From an uncultured Clostridia bacterium (GTDB lineage: Bacteria > Bacillota > Clostridia > Christensenellales > Borkfalkiaceae), in NCBI GenBank assembly GCA_944368775.1, contig CALVXB010000015.1, positions 1 to 47,786 on the forward strand: 47,786 nt of DNA. Reading direction: 5' to 3'. Positions 33,797 through 41,661 of the stretch are shown one piece after another (within the stretch, counting starts at the first letter, position 1; each line of letters begins with the position of its first letter). The notes beneath the pieces are model-generated. The model worked only from the letters and a program-made list of their open reading frames with translations, searched no databases and was not told the DNA's origin. A program made the position numbers and the translations under genes.

Positions 33797-35446
33797 ATGA
33801 AAAAGTTGTTCACCGTGCTGCTGTCTCTGGCAATGCTGGCGATACCCGCCTCCCTGTTTGCGGGGTGCGGGCCTGCATCCGGCAGCGATACGATCGTCTT
33901 CGCGATCGGCTCCGATTGGGGATCTTTGGATCCTTATACGAGCACGAACTCGATGACCGGTCACTACCTCACCGTCGATAAGATCTACGACAAACTCGTG
34001 TACATCGACGAGGAGGGCAAGGTGTCTCCCCGCGCCGCCAAGAGCTGGACGCTCGCGGACGACGGGATGTCTTTGACCATTGCTTTGGACGAAAACGCGA
34101 AGTGGCATGACGGCGAGCCCGTCACCGCCGACGATTGGATCTGGACCATCGAATACATGGTCTCGCCCACCACCGCGCAGCACGGCTTCGGCAAATATCT
34201 GCGCGGCGTCGACCCCGAAACGGGCGTGGCGCTGCAATATGCGGAGGGCGCTGCGGAGGGTGAAGAGGCCGCCCTCGGCGCCGAAAAGGAAGGGGATCAC
34301 ACCCTCAAACTCACCTTCAACCAGGCGATCAACGACGTAAATCAGTGGTTCGTCAGCGCGACCACCACCGTGTGCGTGCTGCCCGAACACCTGCTTTCCG
34401 ACAATGCGTTTGCAGATGTGATGAACGACAGCTTCTTCAGCCTGCCCGTCGGCAGCGGCCCGTGCATCGTCGAGTCGATCGAAGCGGGCAACAACATCGT
34501 TCTTCGCGCCAACGAGGCGTACCAGCTCGGCGCGCCCGGCTTTGACAAGCTGATCATCCAATACAGATCTTCGGATACATGGGTCCCCGGCATCGCGGCG
34601 GGAGATATCGACGTCTGCCAGAATACCCTTACCCCGATCGCCGTGAGCGGCTATGAAAACAACGGCAACGTGAAGATGCGCGCCCTCGGCGACACGGTAG
34701 ACTCCGGCCTCAACCTGATGATCAACTGCAGTCAGGTCCCCCGCAAGATCCGCCAGGCGATCGACCGCTCCATTGATAAAGAGAGGATCGCCGACGTGCT
34801 GTTCGTGGGCAAGGCGGAGGCGTCTTACTCGCTGGTGCTTCCGGGCAACGAATACTATGCCGAAGGCATCGGCGGCAGAAATGTCGAACAGGCCAGGCAG
34901 CTGGTCGAAGAGGCCATCGGCGACGGCGTCTGGACGGCGGACAAGGTGCTCAATATCTATTATAACGGCACCAACAACGAGCCCGTCGCCAAACAGGTAG
35001 AGTCTGACCTCACGGCGATCGGCCTGAAGGTGAGCGTCAAGACGGGCGAAACGAACACGATCAACGCACAGATGTTCGCCGATACGCCCGGTTACGAGTG
35101 CCAGATCGTCAACCTCGGCACCACGGCCGAACTGCCGACCAAGCAGCTCGTCACCTTCCTCGAGGCGTACGACAGCTATTCGCACACGCACATCTTCAAG
35201 GCGGAGAGCAAGCCCGGGTTCGAGGCGGACTACAACACCTTCCTCGCCCTGTACGGCAAGATGACCTCCGCGACTGACCTCGCCGAGACGGTCAAAGCCT
35301 TCCAGGAATGGGAGTATGAAAACGTGCCGCAGAGCGAGCTGACCACCTATCAGACGGTCGAAGTCACGTCTGCGCGCGTGAGCGGCATCGATACGTTTGC
35401 CTCTTCTTACTACAACATGGCGACGTGGGAGTGGGCAGTCGTATAA
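33797..35446 (+). CDS. oppA: Family 5 substrate-binding lipoprotein (OppA/DppA-like)
   Basis: A 549-residue secreted lipoprotein, lipobox FAGC (C24). The mature start 'DTIVFAIGSDWGSLDPYTS' and 'AKWHDGEPVTADDWIWTIEY' blocks mark solute-binding family 5 (peptides, nickel, some sugars). Length is typical. Here the binding-protein gene lies between the permease and ATPase genes, a common order in Clostridia. The ligand cannot be read from sequence; peptides are the default assignment. Confidence 0.9.
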   Translation: MKKLFTVLLSLAMLAIPASLFAGCGPASGSDTIVFAIGSDWGSLDPYTSTNSMTGHYLTVDKIYDKLVYIDEEGKVSPRAAKSWTLADDGMSLTIALDENAKWHDGEPVTADDWIWTIEYMVSPTTAQHGFGKYLRGVDPETGVALQYAEGAAEGEEAALGAEKEGDHTLKLTFNQAINDVNQWFVSATTTVCVLPEHLLSDNAFADVMNDSFFSLPVGSGPCIVESIEAGNNIVLRANEAYQLGAPGFDKLIIQYRSSDTWVPGIAAGDIDVCQNTLTPIAVSGYENNGNVKMRALGDTVDSGLNLMINCSQVPRKIRQAIDRSIDKERIADVLFVGKAEASYSLVLPGNEYYAEGIGGRNVEQARQLVEEAIGDGVWTADKVLNIYYNGTNNEPVAKQVESDLTAIGLKVSVKTGETNTINAQMFADTPGYECQIVNLGTTAELPTKQLVTFLEAYDSYSHTHIFKAESKPGFEADYNTFLALYGKMTSATDLAETVKAFQEWEYENVPQSELTTYQTVEVTSARVSGIDTFASSYYNMATWEWAVV

Positions 35447-35521
35447 AGTTTGCATGACACAGCAAGAGCCCGTATGCCGCGCGTTCTGCGCGGCATACGG
35501 TGAATTTGGAGGAGAACTTTG

Positions 35522-36544
35522 ATGTTCGGCGAAGAATCGGTAGGCACAGCCGCAGGCGCACCCGCGCCGGTGCAGGAAAAAAACGTCCTCGAAGTCGAGG
35601 GGCTGCGCGTCGAATTTCTGATCAATAAGCGATATATCCCCGCCGTCGAGGACGTGAGCTTTCATATCCCCGAAGGAAAGACGCTCGGCATCGTGGGCGA
35701 GTCGGGCTGCGGCAAGTCGGTAACGGCAAATTCCATCATGGGCCTGCTGCCGCGGTACACGGGCCGCGTGGCGGCGGGCAGCATCCGCCTGCGCGGCGAG
35801 GACATGCTCAAAATGACGGAAAAGGAGCGCCGCGCGCATCGCGGCAAGACCGTTTCCATGATCTTTCAGGAGCCGATGACGTCGCTCAACCCCGTCTATA
35901 CGGTGGGGTCGCAGATGATCGAGATGATCCGCGCGCATGACAAGTCGGTTTCAAAAAAGGAATGTGAGGCCCGCTGCATCGAAATGCTGCGCAAGGTCGG
36001 CATCCCCTCTCCGGAACAGCGCTTCCGCGAATACCCGCACCAGCTTTCGGGCGGTATGCGCCAGCGCGTCATGATCGCCATGGCGCTCCTGAACGACCCC
36101 GCGCTGCTCATCGCCGACGAGCCGACCACCGCGCTCGATGTGACTATTCAGGCACAGATCCTCGATATTTTTTCAGAACTCAAAAGGGATACCCATTCCG
36201 CGATCATGCTCATCACGCACGATATGGGCGTGGTGGCAGAGGTGGCGGACTATGTGATGATCATGTACGCCGGCAAAGTGTGCGAGTATAATACGGCGGA
36301 GGCCGTGTTCGATCGTCCGCTCCACCCGTACACGCAGGGGCTGCTCCGCTCTATCCCGCGGCGCGACCAAAATGTGGAAGAACTGTACACCATTCCGGGC
36401 AACGTGCCCACGCTCGAAGAGATGCCCGCCGGCTGCCGTTTTGCCACCCGCTGCGCATATGCGACGGAGCGCTGCCTGCGCGAGGCGCCGCCGCAGACGC
36501 CGTCGGGGGAGGGCTTCGTGTTTTGCTGGAAGTATGAGGAGTGA
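35522..36544 (+). CDS. oppD: Oligopeptide ABC transporter ATPase OppD-type
   Basis: A 340-residue ATPase. Walker [10 protein letters not shown], signature [15 protein letters not shown], Walker B LLIADE, and switch H in LITHDMG are present, with the C-terminal oligopeptide-transporter extension containing cysteines ([14 protein letters not shown]) that in relatives bind an iron-sulfur cluster. ATG 35522 with GGAGGAG upstream is the start. It lies 3 bases before oppF. Confidence 0.92.
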   Translation: MFGEESVGTAAGAPAPVQEKNVLEVEGLRVEFLINKRYIPAVEDVSFHIPEGKTLGIVGESGCGKSVTANSIMGLLPRYTGRVAAGSIRLRGEDMLKMTEKERRAHRGKTVSMIFQEPMTSLNPVYTVGSQMIEMIRAHDKSVSKKECEARCIEMLRKVGIPSPEQRFREYPHQLSGGMRQRVMIAMALLNDPALLIADEPTTALDVTIQAQILDIFSELKRDTHSAIMLITHDMGVVAEVADYVMIMYAGKVCEYNTAEAVFDRPLHPYTQGLLRSIPRRDQNVEELYTIPGNVPTLEEMPAGCRFATRCAYATERCLREAPPQTPSGEGFVFCWKYEE

Positions 36545-36547
36545 CGT

Positions 36548-37522
36548 ATGGCAGAGGTCTTGTATCAGATCCAAAATCTGAAGAAGTATTATGTCGCCAA
36601 AAAGAACTTTATGGGCAAAACCGTCAGCACGGTCAAGGGCTGCGACGACGTGAGTTTTGAACTCTTCCGCGGCGAAACGCTCGGCGTCGTCGGGGAATCG
36701 GGCTGCGGCAAATCTACGCTCGGGCGCACGCTCATCAAGCTGCAAGAGCCGACGGCCGGGCGGCTCGTGTTTGACGGCGAAGATATCACAAATTTCGGCA
36801 CGGCGCAGATGCGCCATGTCCGCCGCAAGATGCAGATGGTCTTTCAGGATCCGTTTGCATCCCTCAATCCGCATTACAGCATCTTGTCTTTCGTGCGCGA
36901 GCCGCTCGACGTGTTCAAGATCGGCGACCCTGCCGACCGCGACCGCATGGCCCGCGAAATGCTCGAGTATGTGGGCATCCCGGCGTCGTATGTGCATCGC
37001 TACCCGCACGAGCTGTCGGGCGGGCAGCGTCAGCGCGTCGTCATCGCGCGCGCCATCATCGTCAATCCCGACCTCGTCGTCTGCGACGAGCCGGTCTCTG
37101 CGCTCGATGTGTCCGTGCGCGCGCAGGTCCTCAACCTCATGCGCAAGATCCAGCGGGAGAAGCAGATGACCTATCTGTTCATTTCGCACGACATCTCCGT
37201 CATCCGCTACTTGTCTGACCGCATCATGGTCATGTATCTGGGTAAAGTCGTCGAAATGGGTGCAAAAAACGACGTGCTCGATCACCCGCTGCATCCGTAC
37301 ACAAAGGTGCTGTTGTCCGCCATCCCCGTGCCGGACGTGCACGCCAAGCGCAGCCGCATCATTTTGGAAGGAGACGTCCCTTCCCCCGTCGATCCGCCGG
37401 CAGGCTGCCGCTTCTGTACCCGCTGTCCCTATGCGGAAGAGGCGTGCAGATCACAGCCGCAGACCCTCGCGGATGCGGGGAACGGCCACCTCGTCGCCTG
37501 CCGGAGATATAGCGAAGTATAG
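36548..37522 (+). CDS. oppF: Oligopeptide ABC transporter ATPase OppF-type
   Basis: A 324-residue ATPase, partner of OppD. Walker [10 protein letters not shown], signature LSGGQRQRVVIARAI, Walker B VVCDE, D-loop SALDVSV and switch H in FISHDIS are present. The C-terminal extension CRFCTRCPYAEEAC matches the cluster-binding motif in OppD. The operon ends 22 bases later at a strong terminator. Confidence 0.93.
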   Translation: MAEVLYQIQNLKKYYVAKKNFMGKTVSTVKGCDDVSFELFRGETLGVVGESGCGKSTLGRTLIKLQEPTAGRLVFDGEDITNFGTAQMRHVRRKMQMVFQDPFASLNPHYSILSFVREPLDVFKIGDPADRDRMAREMLEYVGIPASYVHRYPHELSGGQRQRVVIARAIIVNPDLVVCDEPVSALDVSVRAQVLNLMRKIQREKQMTYLFISHDISVIRYLSDRIMVMYLGKVVEMGAKNDVLDHPLHPYTKVLLSAIPVPDVHAKRSRIILEGDVPSPVDPPAGCRFCTRCPYAEEACRSQPQTLADAGNGHLVACRRYSEV

Positions 37523-37544
37523 CGCCCCGTCAGTACAATATCCT

Positions 37545-37574
37545 GCCCCTCCGCCTGCGGCGGAGGGGCCTTTT
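37545..37574 (+). terminator. Terminator of the opp operon
   Basis: GCCCCTCCGCC (37545-37555) pairs with GGCGGAGGGGC (37559-37569) around TGC, followed by CTTTT. Confidence 0.88.
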
Positions 37575-37635
37575 GTCATTGGCGCGGGCGGGCGGAAGGT
37601 GCAAAAGTTTCGGGCGGGTTTTTAGCCGATTTCGA

Positions 37636-37664
37636 TTGCCAAAGCCCGCCTCATCTGCTACAAT
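37636..37664 (+). promoter_or_regulatory. Promoter of the rfbB-like gene
   Basis: TTGCCA at 37636-37641 and TACAAT at 37659-37664 with a 17-base spacer. The leader of ~140 bases contains the 20-bp tandem repeat at 37706-37757. Confidence 0.72.
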
Positions 37665-37705
37665 GGTGCCGGAAAGGGGAGCGCCCCGGCCGCGGGCGGC
37701 AGGGG

Positions 37706-37757
37706 CGCGGTCTGCGGAGAACAGCCGCGGTCTGCGGAGAACGGTCGCGGGCTGCGG
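37706..37757. repeat. 20-bp tandem repeat, 2.6 copies
   Basis: CGCGGTCTGCGGAGAACAGC (37706) is repeated at 37726 with changes only in the last three bases; a partial third copy begins at 37746. It lies in the rfbB leader. No role is known. Confidence 0.75.
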
Positions 37758-37806
37758 GGCGGCGTTCCCTTTCAAAGTCAAAAAACAGTTCAGAGGGAGG
37801 AACCTC

Positions 37807-38808
37807 ATGCGCATTTTGGTCACCGGCGGGGCCGGGTTCATCGGCGGAAATTTCATACACTATATGCGCGCCGCGCACCCCGCGCACCGCATCGTCTGCC
37901 TCGACAAGCTCACCTATGCGGGCAACCTGTCTACGCTCGCGGGCGCGCTCGGGCAGGAGAATTTTCGCTTCGTGCGGGGGGATATTGCCGACGCCGCCTG
38001 CGTAGACGCCCTCTTTGCCGAAGAAAAGTTTGACGCCGTCGTCAACTTCGCCGCGGAGAGCCATGTCGACAGGAGCATCGCGCACCCGCATCTCTTCCTC
38101 GTCACCAACATCCTCGGCACGCAGACGCTGCTGGACGCCGTCAACCGCCACGGCGTCGGGCGCTTTCATCAGATCTCGACGGACGAGGTGTACGGCGATT
38201 TGCCCCTCGGCCGCCCCGACCTGCGGTTCACCGAGCAGTCTTTGCTGCGCCCGTCCAGCCCGTATGCGGCGAGCAAGGCCTCGGCCGACCTGCTTGCGCT
38301 GGCCTATTGCCGCACTTACGGCACGCCCGTGACTATTTCTCGCAGCTCCAACAATTACGGGCGGTACCAGCACCCCGAAAAGCTGATCCCGCACATGATC
38401 GCGTGCGCCCGCGCGGGCAGGCCGCTGCCCGTGTACGGCGACGGGCAAAACGTGCGCGATTGGTTGAGCGCGGAGGACCATTGCCGCGCCGTCGACCTGA
38501 TCTTGCAGCGGGGGCGCGTCGGCGAGGTGTACAACGTGGGCGGCGGCTGCGAGGTCGCGAATATCGACGTCGTAAAGCGCATCCTGCACGAACTCGGCCG
38601 GCCGGAGAGCCTGATCTCGTTTGTGGAGGACAGAAAGGGTCACGACCGGCGGTACGCCGTCGACTTTTCCAAGCTGCGCGAAGAGCTGGGCTGGCAGCCG
38701 CAGGTGGAGTTCGCGCGCGGCCTCAGCGAGACCATCCGCTGGTATCTGGAAAACGATCGGTGGAGCGAGGGCTTTGCGGGCGGCGGGCCCGCGTGCGGCC
38801 GCGCGTAA
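37807..38808 (+). CDS. rfbB: dTDP-glucose 4,6-dehydratase
   Basis: A 333-residue extended-SDR enzyme. The NAD-binding motif TGGAGFIGGNF is at the N-terminus. The active-site region shows STDEVYGDL, with the family DE pair, and YAASKASAD with the catalytic Tyr-Lys. It turns dTDP-glucose into dTDP-4-keto-6-deoxyglucose for rhamnose and related wall sugars. The usual rfbA, rfbC and rfbD partners are absent; the gene is alone with its own promoter. GGGAGG precedes ATG 37807. Confidence 0.92.
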   Translation: MRILVTGGAGFIGGNFIHYMRAAHPAHRIVCLDKLTYAGNLSTLAGALGQENFRFVRGDIADAACVDALFAEEKFDAVVNFAAESHVDRSIAHPHLFLVTNILGTQTLLDAVNRHGVGRFHQISTDEVYGDLPLGRPDLRFTEQSLLRPSSPYAASKASADLLALAYCRTYGTPVTISRSSNNYGRYQHPEKLIPHMIACARAGRPLPVYGDGQNVRDWLSAEDHCRAVDLILQRGRVGEVYNVGGGCEVANIDVVKRILHELGRPESLISFVEDRKGHDRRYAVDFSKLREELGWQPQVEFARGLSETIRWYLENDRWSEGFAGGGPACGRA

Positions 38809-38974
38809 AGCGGCCTTGGTGCGGTCGCATAAAACGTGGCCGCGTGCGGCGTTTTTGCCGCCCACTTTATCGTCTGTCGTCCTTTGTGTCGCCCGCCCTG
38901 CGGGCGCTCGCGCGGCGGGGCGAATGGGAGCCGGCTGCCGCGCGGTTTTTTTTGCGCGCGCGGCAAAAAATCGT

Positions 38975-39003
38975 TTGACACGGATAAATAACGGTGTTAT
39001 AAT
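38975..39003 (+). promoter_or_regulatory. Promoter of the TetR-family gene
   Basis: TTGACA at 38975-38980 and TATAAT at 38998-39003 with a 17-base spacer: a consensus promoter. The -10 lies within the tandem palindromes at 38988-39014. Confidence 0.88.
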
Positions 39004-39014
39004 AACATTGTTAT
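38988..39014. promoter_or_regulatory. Two tandem ATAAC-N3-GTTAT palindromes (TetR operator)
   Basis: ATAAC-GGT-GTTAT at 38988-39000 and ATAAC-ATT-GTTAT at 39002-39014, spaced by 14 bases and covering the spacer, the -10 and the start point of the tetR promoter. The geometry fits two TetR dimers binding side by side for autorepression. Confidence 0.82.
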
Positions 39015-39031
39015 CAAAAGAGGAGGCGAGG

Positions 39032-39649
39032 ATGCGCAAAAGGGACGAGGTCGCCGTCGACCGCATTTTGGCGTGCGCGAAGGAAGAATTTATGGAAAAG
39101 GGCTTTGAGGGCGCGTCCATGCGCGCCATCGCCGAGCGCGCGGGGTATTCGACGGGCATGCTGTACGGTCGGTTCGCCGACAAAGGCGAGCTGTTCCGCG
39201 AGCTGGTCGAGCCCGCCGCGCAGGAGCTGCTCGACTACTTTTCCGCCGTCGAAGACGCCTTCGCCGCCTACCCGCCCGAGCGGCAGCACCGCGAGATGCA
39301 CAGCTACGTCGGCGACAAGGTAGACGAGATGATCGACCGCATCTATGCCGACATCGATTGCTTCCGCCTCATCCTCACCAAAAGCGCGGGCAGCGGCTAC
39401 GAGTACTACCTCGACAAGATGATCGACATCGAGACGCGCAACACCGTCCGCTTCATCGACGCGCTCAACGCCGCGGGCATCCGCGTCAACGAGGTGCGCG
39501 CCGACCTCAGCCACATGCTCTCGAGCGCGATGATCAACGGCATCTTCGAGGCGGTCGCACACGACCTCCCCAAAGAGGAGGCGCGCGGCTACATCAAGCA
39601 GGTCGAGGCCTTTTTCAACGCCGGCTGGGATAAGCTGCTCGGCCTTTGA
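39032..39649 (+). CDS. TetR/AcrR family transcriptional regulator
   Basis: A 205-residue repressor. The N-terminal helix-turn-helix reads 'ILACAKEEFMEKGFEGASMRAIAERAGYSTGMLYGRFADKGELF', a clear TetR pattern (quoted only in outline: F..KGF..AS, IA..AGYSTGMLY..F..K). The C-terminal ligand domain is not assignable. GAGGAGGCGAGG precedes ATG. It is upstream of an ABC transporter pair that it may control together with itself. Confidence 0.9.
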   Translation: MRKRDEVAVDRILACAKEEFMEKGFEGASMRAIAERAGYSTGMLYGRFADKGELFRELVEPAAQELLDYFSAVEDAFAAYPPERQHREMHSYVGDKVDEMIDRIYADIDCFRLILTKSAGSGYEYYLDKMIDIETRNTVRFIDALNAAGIRVNEVRADLSHMLSSAMINGIFEAVAHDLPKEEARGYIKQVEAFFNAGWDKLLGL

Positions 39650-39671
39650 GCGGCTTTTTTTGCGGAAGCAG

Positions 39672-39687
39672 GTTCGCGTATGCGAAC
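39672..39687. promoter_or_regulatory. GTTCGC-GTAT-GCGAAC palindrome (family copy 3)
   Basis: Perfect 6-base arms, 23 bases after the tetR stop. It is the first of two copies in the tetR-ABC intergenic region. Confidence 0.7.
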
Positions 39688-39779
39688 GCACTTTCCGCAG
39701 CGCGCCGAAGGCGCGCCGCTGTGGGGCGGGGGCGCTTTCACTGTGAGCGGGGCGCAAAAACAAATCATTTCGCCCTATC

Positions 39780-39795
39780 GTTCGCATATGCGAAC
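39780..39795. promoter_or_regulatory. GTTCGC-ATAT-GCGAAC palindrome (family copy 4)
   Basis: Fully symmetrical 16-bp palindrome, 40 bases before the first ABC gene. No separate -35/-10 pair is evident between tetR and this gene, so the ABC genes may be transcribed from the tetR promoter, with these sites in the transcript. Confidence 0.72.
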
Positions 39796-39834
39796 TTATG
39801 GAGGATATTAAAAAGTTTTCAGCAAGGAGGATCT

Positions 39835-41661
39835 ATGGAAAAACGCAGCAACATCCGCGAGCTGATGGGCTTCGCGGGGAGGCACCGCTACCTGACGTAC
39901 GCGTCGTGGGTGCTTTCGGTCATCAGCGCGGCGCTCGCGCTCTTGCCCTTCGTGTACATCTTTTTCATCGTGCGCGAAGTCATCGAGGCCGCGCCAAACT
40001 TTGCGCAGGCGGAACACATCGTCTTTTACGGCTGGATGGCGGTTGCCTTCGCGCTCGGCTCCATCGCCGTGTACATCGCCGGCCTGCTCTGCTCGCACCT
40101 CGCGGCCTTCCGCATCGCGGGCAATATGCGCAAGCGCCTCTTGACGCACATCGCGTCGCTGCCCCTCGGCTTTATCGGCGAGGAGGGGAGCGGCAAGGTG
40201 CGCCGCATCATCAACGATTCGAGCGCGGCGACGGAGACCTACCTCGCCCACCAGCTGCCCGACATGGCGGGCGCCATCGCCACCCCGCTGGGCATGATCG
40301 TCATGCTCTTCCTCTTCGACTGGCGGTTCGGGCTGGTCTGCCTCATCCCCGTCATCCTCGGCTTCGCCTGTATGTTCAAGATGGTCGGCCCCGGCATGGC
40401 CGCCGACATGAAGAACTACACCGACGCGATGGAGCAGATGAACAACGAAGCGGTCGAATATGTGCGCGGCATCCCCGTCGTCAAGACGTTCGGGCAGACG
40501 GTACACACCTTCAAGCGGTTCAAGGGCTCCATCGACAACTACTACAACTTCTGCGTCGCCTACTGCAAAAAGTGCCGCGCCCCGATGATCTGGTTCACCA
40601 TGTTCGTCAACAGCGCCTTCGCCTTTCTCATCGCCTTCGCCCTCATCTTGGCGGGCGGGGAAGCGGTCGCGCAGGGTACCCTGCTCAACTTCATCTTCTA
40701 CGTCATCTTCACCCCCGTTCTGACGACGGCGCTGACCAAAGTCATGTATATGAGTGAAAACGGCATGATCGTCGCGGACGCGCTCGATCGCGTGCACTCT
40801 ATCCTCGATTTGCAGCCGCTGCCCGCGCCGCAGCGGGGGATCTCCCCGCGCGACAACGGCGTGCAGTTCGAGCACGTCACCTTCCGTTATGCGAACGCCT
40901 CTGCCGACGCCCTGCACGACGTCTCCTTTGCCGTGCAGCCGGGGCAGTCGGTCGCCTTCGTCGGGCCGTCGGGCGGCGGCAAGACGACGGTCGCCGGCCT
41001 CATCTCCCGCTTTTGGGACGTCGCCGCGGGCGCCGTCAGGATCGGCGGCGTCAACGTCAAGGACATCCCCAAAGAGGAGCTGATGCGCAATATCGCCTAC
41101 GTCTTTCAGGACAGCCGCCTGCTCAAGGCGACCGTACTCGAAAACGTCCGCCTGTCCCGCCCCGACGCGAGCGAGGCGGAGGTCTTGGAAGCGCTGCACC
41201 GCGCCCGGTGCGACGATATCCTCGCCAAGCTGCCGCTGGGCGTACATACCGTCATCGGCGCGAAGGGGGTATACCTGTCGGGCGGCGAACAGCAGCGCAT
41301 CGCCATCGCGCGGATGATGCTCAAAGACGCGCCCATCATCGTTTTGGATGAGGCGACCGCCTTCGCCGACCCCGAAAACGAGGCGCTCGTGCAGCAGGCG
41401 TTCCAAGAGCTCGCGCGCGGCAAGACGGTGCTGACCATCGCCCACCGCCTGACGACCGTGCGCGGCGCAGACGCCATCTTCGTGCTGCAAGACGGGCGCA
41501 TTGTCGAGACGGGCACGCACGCGCAGCTTGTCGAAAAGGGCGGCCTGTACGCAAAGATGTGGAAGGACTACCGTACCTCCATCCGCTGGAGAGTGACGGG
41601 CGCCGCAAAACAGGCAGACGCCGCAAAACAGGCGGGCGCCGCCAAAGGAGGCAACGTATGA
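39835..41661 (+). CDS. ABC transporter, fused membrane and ATPase half (YbtPQ/IrtAB-like), subunit 1
   Basis: A 608-residue type IV ABC half-transporter: six helices over ~20-310, then an ATPase with Walker A GPSGGGKTT, signature LSGGEQQRIAIARM and Walker B LDEATAFADPENE. The 'DEATAFADPENE' form is one I associate with siderophore-linked ABC pairs such as YbtP/YbtQ and IrtA/IrtB (recall, not verified). It forms a heterodimer with the next gene, whose start overlaps its stop by 4 bases. The C-terminal ~20 residues are an Ala-Lys-Gln-Ala repeat (AAKQADAAKQAGAAK). ATG 39835 follows AAGGAGG. Confidence 0.88.
   Translation: MEKRSNIRELMGFAGRHRYLTYASWVLSVISAALALLPFVYIFFIVREVIEAAPNFAQAEHIVFYGWMAVAFALGSIAVYIAGLLCSHLAAFRIAGNMRKRLLTHIASLPLGFIGEEGSGKVRRIINDSSAATETYLAHQLPDMAGAIATPLGMIVMLFLFDWRFGLVCLIPVILGFACMFKMVGPGMAADMKNYTDAMEQMNNEAVEYVRGIPVVKTFGQTVHTFKRFKGSIDNYYNFCVAYCKKCRAPMIWFTMFVNSAFAFLIAFALILAGGEAVAQGTLLNFIFYVIFTPVLTTALTKVMYMSENGMIVADALDRVHSILDLQPLPAPQRGISPRDNGVQFEHVTFRYANASADALHDVSFAVQPGQSVAFVGPSGGGKTTVAGLISRFWDVAAGAVRIGGVNVKDIPKEELMRNIAYVFQDSRLLKATVLENVRLSRPDASEAEVLEALHRARCDDILAKLPLGVHTVIGAKGVYLSGGEQQRIAIARMMLKDAPIIVLDEATAFADPENEALVQQAFQELARGKTVLTIAHRLTTVRGADAIFVLQDGRIVETGTHAQLVEKGGLYAKMWKDYRTSIRWRVTGAAKQADAAKQAGAAKGGNV

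Noticed and set aside
39798..39834. Start of a small gene after ATG 39798 (MEDIKKFSARRIYG)
   Set aside because: The frame continues only as a shadow of the ABC transporter and is not family-like; the ABC start at 39835 with AAGGAGG explains the region.
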